From contig JAQSDS010000001.1 in assembly GCA_029946045.1 (NCBI GenBank), positions 1 through 9,638 on the forward strand: a stretch of DNA of 9,638 bases, read 5' to 3'. The position numbers and the translations under genes were made by a program. Shown piece after piece: positions 7,118 through 9,638 of this stretch. This DNA is from Rhodoferax sp. (lineage in GTDB: Bacteria > Pseudomonadota > Gammaproteobacteria > Burkholderiales > Burkholderiaceae_C). The notes beneath the pieces were generated by a model. It was not told the DNA's origin and searched no databases. It worked only from the letters and a program-made list of their open reading frames with translations. How positions within the stretch are numbered: position 1 is the first letter of the stretch; the number at the start of each line of letters is the position of its first letter.

Positions 7118-7204
7118 CGTGGGGTGTCTGATGCAGCGAAATTAAGGAGGAGATTTGGGGCAAGCCACAAATCGGGGGACATTCGCGGAGTCGGACACCT
7201 CATG
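7118..7204. repeat. Second long inverted repeat, between kamA and kdd
   Basis: The arms are 7118-7140 and 7182-7204. Of 23 opposed positions, 17 are Watson-Crick, 4 are G.U pairs in plus-strand RNA and 2 are purine-purine mismatches. The 41-nt middle has its own stem, GATTTG with CAAATC (7152-7157 and 7168-7173). On the minus strand, 7202-7174 matches 2600-2628 of the other repeat at 22 of 29 positions, with 12 identical bases in a row (ATGAGGTGTCCG). In the operon mRNA it lies in the leader of kdd. No T-run follows, so an ordinary terminator is unlikely. Confidence 0.68.
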
Positions 7205-7221
7205 GCCGCAGCGGGTTAGGG

Positions 7222-8403
7222 CTAGTTGCTCACACTGGGCAAGCTGAAATCCTGCCCCAGGCCGGGCATTTCGACCGTTTTGCCAGCGTAGTTGCGGCAT
7301 TTGACGGTGGTGCCACTGCCATCGGGCAAAGCCTCTTCGCGCACATAACTCGGAATGATTGGCAGTTTGCCCAGGCCACCCAGGCCGTCCACAATGAAAG
7401 TAGGTACGGCCGGGCCACTGATCCAGCCGCGCAGGCCTTCGTAGAGTTCGAGCATGCGGCGATGCGGCACGATGAAGTGGTGTGCGCCTTCGACCATGTC
7501 GGTCGAATAAACGTAGTACGGGCGCACCCCCATCTCGACCGTTTGCATGAACAGTTCGCGCATCACTTCAACGCTGTCGTTCACCCCCTTGAGGCAGACG
7601 GTTTGCAGACCCATCATGATGCCGGCCTTTTGCAGCATCTTGACGCGCTTGCGCAACAGCGGCGTGATTTCCTTGGGGTGGTTGATATGGATGTTGACCA
7701 TCTGCACACGGTGACGCTCCAGCACCGCACAGAGCTCGGGCGTGACGCGGGTCGGCAACTGCACCACCATGCGCGAGCCAATGCGCAAGAAGCGCACATG
7801 GGGCGCACGCGTTCGGATCATGCCCAGGATTTCATCGAGGCGCTCGTCGGTAAAGGTCAGCGGGTCGCCGCCAGACAGCAACACGTCTTCGATGTTTTTA
7901 TTGTTGGCAATGTAGTCGATCGAAGCTTCAATTTCGTCCTTGTGCACCGAGCCCGAGGGCTGCGACACCATGCGCTTACGGGTGCAGAAACGGCACAGCG
8001 TGGCGCAGGTATTGCTCACCAGAAACAACACCCGGCGCGGGTAGCGGTGCACGATGCTGGTGCCGGGAATGGTGTCGCCTTCTTCACCCAACTGGTCCAG
8101 CATGGTGGCAAAGCCGGGCTTGGTTTCCTCGTGAAACGAAGGCAGGTACTGCATGCGGATCGGGCAATTGGGGTCGTCGCGGTCCATCAGTTTGGCCATG
8201 TAAGGTGTGACAGCAATGGCGAACTTGTTGTAGACGGTCTCATTCACGTCTTCGACATGGTTCAGCACACCATTAAGTTGCGCGTGGTGGGTGTAGCGCC
8301 GGGCGAACTGCTTTTGCCAGGACTCGGACTCCGGGTCGTAGGCTTGCAGTTCGTCATAACGCATGAAAACTTTGGGGGTGGCGAATTCGACGGCTTGCAG
8401 CAT
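7222..8403 (-). CDS. kamA: L-lysine 2,3-aminomutase (radical SAM, PLP)
   Basis: KamA converts L-lysine to L-beta-lysine, the entry step of the pathway, using a [4Fe-4S] cluster, S-adenosylmethionine and PLP. The 393-residue protein has the radical SAM motif CATLCRFC (C133, C137, C140), followed by TRKR. SGGDP at 177-181 contacts SAM. D302 (YSTDMVEGAHHF) and D339 match the two aspartates that hold the lysine side-chain amine in the clostridial enzyme, and K346 (LGGLGKLPI) matches the PLP lysine. The usual zinc ligands are absent: the expected GVNDC reads GVNDS, and the C-terminal CxCxxC tail is missing, which explains the shorter length (clostridial enzyme 416). The N-terminal domain and length argue against EpmB. 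The ATG at 8403 has AGGAG at good spacing. It is the first gene of the operon, divergent from the Lrp-type regulator. Confidence 0.93.
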   Translation of the reverse strand: MLQAVEFATPKVFMRYDELQAYDPESESWQKQFARRYTHHAQLNGVLNHVEDVNETVYNKFAIAVTPYMAKLMDRDDPNCPIRMQYLPSFHEETKPGFATMLDQLGEEGDTIPGTSIVHRYPRRVLFLVSNTCATLCRFCTRKRMVSQPSGSVHKDEIEASIDYIANNKNIEDVLLSGGDPLTFTDERLDEILGMIRTRAPHVRFLRIGSRMVVQLPTRVTPELCAVLERHRVQMVNIHINHPKEITPLLRKRVKMLQKAGIMMGLQTVCLKGVNDSVEVMRELFMQTVEMGVRPYYVYSTDMVEGAHHFIVPHRRMLELYEGLRGWISGPAVPTFIVDGLGGLGKLPIIPSYVREEALPDGSGTTVKCRNYAGKTVEMPGLGQDFSLPSVSN

Positions 8404-8517
8404 GGGATGTCTCCTGGTTGATGGTTCAAGTTTATGGATGCACGCCGCCGCTGGAAACAGGCAAATTGCATGAAATTAATGTCAAAATTCAGTCACATTG
8501 ATTGATTTATAAACACT
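8404..8517. promoter_or_regulatory. Divergent control region between kamA and the Lrp-type regulator
   Basis: This 114-nt AT-rich gap must hold the promoters for both directions. For kamA, a perfect TTGACA lies on the minus strand at 8485-8480, but I find no good -10 box at 16-18 nt. For the regulator, TATAAA at 8508-8513 lies only 4 nt before its ATG. A near-palindrome, AATTGCATGAAATT (8464-8477, 6 of 7 base pairs symmetrical), is a candidate site for the regulator, since Lrp-family proteins bind AT-rich imperfect palindromes near their own genes. The site assignments are inference. Confidence 0.5.
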
Positions 8518-8976
8518 ATGGCGAATTCACTCCAAAAACCCAATCTTGACGCGCTGGATTACCAATTGATCGAGCTGCTCAAGGTCAACGCCCGACTGCC
8601 CATGGTCAACCTCGCCAAAGCGCTGGGGTGTGCGCGTAGCACCGCGCAGTTGCGACTCAAGGCACTGGAAGACGCCGGCGTCATCACCGGCTATACCGTG
8701 GGGGTGAGCAGTCCGCGCGCGTCCCATGGCTTGCGGGCCATGGTGCTGATTTCGATGGAGTCCCAAAACGAGCCCGACGTGGTGCGTGCGCTGGCCAAAC
8801 GCCATGAAATCACCAAGCTGTATTCAGTCAGCGGGCGCTACGACCTGTGCGCCATGCTGCTGACCGAATCGACACAGGAACTCGACGCCGTGCTGGACAA
8901 AATCCGCGTGATCAAGGGCGTGGTAGATACCTTTTCAACCATCATGCTGTCTACCAAGCTTGATCGACCGGAATGA
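8518..8976 (+). CDS. Lrp/AsnC-family transcriptional regulator
   Basis: The 152-residue protein has the standard two-part layout. The N-terminal winged helix-turn-helix (about 10-60) contains LDYQLIELLKVNARLPMVNL followed by ALGCARSTAQLRLKALEDAG and VITGYTV. The C-terminal ligand-binding RAM domain (about 70-145) contains AMVLISME, the KLYSVSGRYDLCAMLLTES stretch and the IKGVVDTFSTIML ending. Family members are dimers or octamers that respond to amino acids. Divergence from kamA and position just before an ornithine cyclodeaminase gene suggest that it controls one or both in response to lysine or ornithine; the effector is not shown by the sequence. No Shine-Dalgarno sequence precedes the ATG, and a TATAAA box lies 4 nt upstream of it, so a leaderless mRNA is possible. 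Confidence 0.93.
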   Translation: MANSLQKPNLDALDYQLIELLKVNARLPMVNLAKALGCARSTAQLRLKALEDAGVITGYTVGVSSPRASHGLRAMVLISMESQNEPDVVRALAKRHEITKLYSVSGRYDLCAMLLTESTQELDAVLDKIRVIKGVVDTFSTIMLSTKLDRPE

Positions 8977-8999
8977 CATAAAGTTATTCAGCTATGTCA
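8974..8999. promoter_or_regulatory. TGACATA inverted repeat at the end of the regulator gene
   Basis: TGACATA (8974-8980, including the regulator's stop codon) is repeated inverted as TATGTCA at 8993-8999, with 12 nt between. TGACAT also occurs on the minus strand at 8484-8479, upstream of kamA, and a related ATGACAA on the minus strand at 9052-9046, upstream of the ornithine gene. A shared operator is possible; chance is also possible for so short a word in AT-rich DNA. Confidence 0.3.
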
Positions 9000-9039
9000 A
9001 TTTGGTAACTTTCTGTCTATTTTTAATCATAACTGTCGA

Positions 9040-9068
9040 TTTACATTGTCATGAGGGCTTGAGATACT
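9040..9068 (+). promoter_or_regulatory. Candidate sigma-70 promoter of the ornithine cyclodeaminase gene
   Basis: TTTACA at 9040-9045 (5 of 6 to TTGACA) and GATACT at 9063-9068 (4 of 6 to TATAAT) are 17 nt apart. This predicts a start point near 9075 and a leader of about 22 nt. It would let the ornithine gene be transcribed apart from the regulator upstream. Confidence 0.45.
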
Positions 9069-9096
9069 TCTTCTCATACAACGAAAGCCTCAGATC

Positions 9097-9638
9097 ATGA
9101 AATTACCTCAACGCGTCCAAACCCAATTCCTCAGCGTCCAGGACGTGGCCACGGTCATTCAAAAAATCGGCCTCAAAACTGTGTTCGAACGCATGGCCGA
9201 CTACATCCGGGAAGACTACCTGCGCTGGCACGATTTCGAAAAATGCGCCCGTGTGGCCAACCACTCCAAGGACGGCGTGATCGAGTTGATGCCGATCTCT
9301 GATGCCAAGAGTTATGCCTTCAAGTACGTCAACGGCCACCCCAAGAACACCCTCAACGGCCTGCCCTGTGTCATGGCGTTTGGCGTGCTGGCCGATGTGG
9401 CTACCGGCATTCCAGAATTCCTGAGTGAATTGACCCTCAGCACGGCTTTGCGCACGGCGGCCATGTCGGCGGTGGCAGCGCAAGAACTGGCGCGCCCTGA
9501 CAGCAAGTCGATGGCCTTGATCGGCAACGGTGCCCAAAGCGAATTTCAGGCGCTGGCGTTTCACTACCTGCTGGGCATTGAGGAAATCCGCCTGTTTGAC
9601 ACCGACCCCATGGCCACAGAAAAGCTGATCGCCAACCT
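9097..9638 (+). CDS. ocd: Ornithine cyclodeaminase, N-terminal 180 residues, cut by the window edge
   Basis: The frame opens at ATG 9097 and continues past the right edge; full-length enzymes have about 350 residues. Ornithine cyclodeaminase converts L-ornithine to L-proline and ammonia with bound NAD+. The visible part follows the family closely: MADYIREDYLRWHDFEKCARVANHS at about 33-57 (here written only as family landmark), VIELMPISDAKSYAFKYVNG at 61-80 with the active-site K76, ELTLSTALRTAA at 111-122 with R119, and the start of the dinucleotide fold, ALIGNGAQSEFQ, at 140-151. The wider mu-crystallin family includes lysine cyclodeaminases and alanine dehydrogenases, so lysine activity cannot be excluded, although the overall sequence looks like the standard proteobacterial ornithine enzyme. 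No strong ribosome site is seen. It follows the Lrp-type regulator on the same strand after 120 nt. Confidence 0.88.
   Translation, partial: MKLPQRVQTQFLSVQDVATVIQKIGLKTVFERMADYIREDYLRWHDFEKCARVANHSKDGVIELMPISDAKSYAFKYVNGHPKNTLNGLPCVMAFGVLADVATGIPEFLSELTLSTALRTAAMSAVAAQELARPDSKSMALIGNGAQSEFQALAFHYLLGIEEIRLFDTDPMATEKLIAN

Noticed and set aside
7143..7157. Strong Shine-Dalgarno-like AAGGAGG on the plus strand with a TTG nearby
   Set aside because: It would start only a frame of about 34 codons that runs through the repeat into the end of kamA; no protein-like features. Probably chance.
7068..7163. Upstream TTG start extending Kdd by 32 residues
   Set aside because: The extra residues run into the inverted repeat and do not look like the family; the ATG at 7067 starts the conserved opening sequence.
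7462..8421. Plus-strand open frame of 319 codons opposite kamA
   Set aside because: Antisense to a well-supported radical SAM enzyme; His/Gln/Val-rich composition typical of a shadow frame; no plausible ribosome site or family resemblance.
8404..8517. Lysine or cobalamin riboswitch in the kamA leader
   Set aside because: The leader on the kamA strand is at most about 110 nt, too short for a full lysine riboswitch, and I see no B12-box-like sequence.

Overview
The window reads as part of a proteobacterial chromosome, most likely a betaproteobacterium of the Burkholderiales/Comamonadaceae type. That placement is inferred from moderately high GC, protein style and tightly overlapping genes; no rRNA or marker gene confirms it. 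The main content is a minus-strand operon for coenzyme B12-dependent lysine breakdown through 3,5-diaminohexanoate, the pathway best known from anaerobic lysine fermenters such as Clostridium and Fusobacterium.

Operon order, in the direction of transcription (right to left): kamA (lysine 2,3-aminomutase, 8403-7222), a 154-nt gap, kdd (3,5-diaminohexanoate dehydrogenase, 7067-6030), a P-loop protein that looks like KamB (6028-4955), kamD and kamE (the two subunits of the B12/PLP 5,6-aminomutase, 4958-3399 and 3406-2657), a 140-nt gap, kal (3-aminobutyryl-CoA ammonia-lyase, 2516-2103) and kce (3-keto-5-aminohexanoate cleavage enzyme, 2100-1288). Together they take L-lysine to beta-lysine, 3,5-diaminohexanoate, 3-keto-5-aminohexanoate, then acetoacetate plus 3-aminobutyryl-CoA, and finally crotonyl-CoA plus ammonia. 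The genes from kdd to kamE are joined by a 1-nt gap and by 4-nt and 8-nt overlaps. kal and kce are 2 nt apart.

Downstream on the same strand, 114 nt after kce, lies a two-gene sensory unit: a secreted PhnD-like binding protein (1173-322), overlapped by ATGA with the N-terminus of a membrane sensor protein that runs off the left edge. To the right, divergent from kamA, are an Lrp/AsnC-type regulator (8518-8976) and the first 180 codons of an ornithine cyclodeaminase (9097 to the window edge). An amino-acid-responsive regulator thus sits between a lysine operon and an ornithine gene.

Non-coding DNA is limited to gaps shorter than 160 nt, but these gaps hold structure. The two larger gaps inside the operon each carry a long imperfect inverted repeat (2553-2632 and 7118-7204). 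One arm of each is related to the other, and every wobble-type mismatch becomes a G.U pair on the plus strand, the strand opposite to the operon. The kce-phnD gap is bounded by an 8-bp inverted repeat that includes the kce stop codon. Other points to check are a KamA lacking all four known zinc cysteines, and a KamB-like gene without its usual partner KamC.
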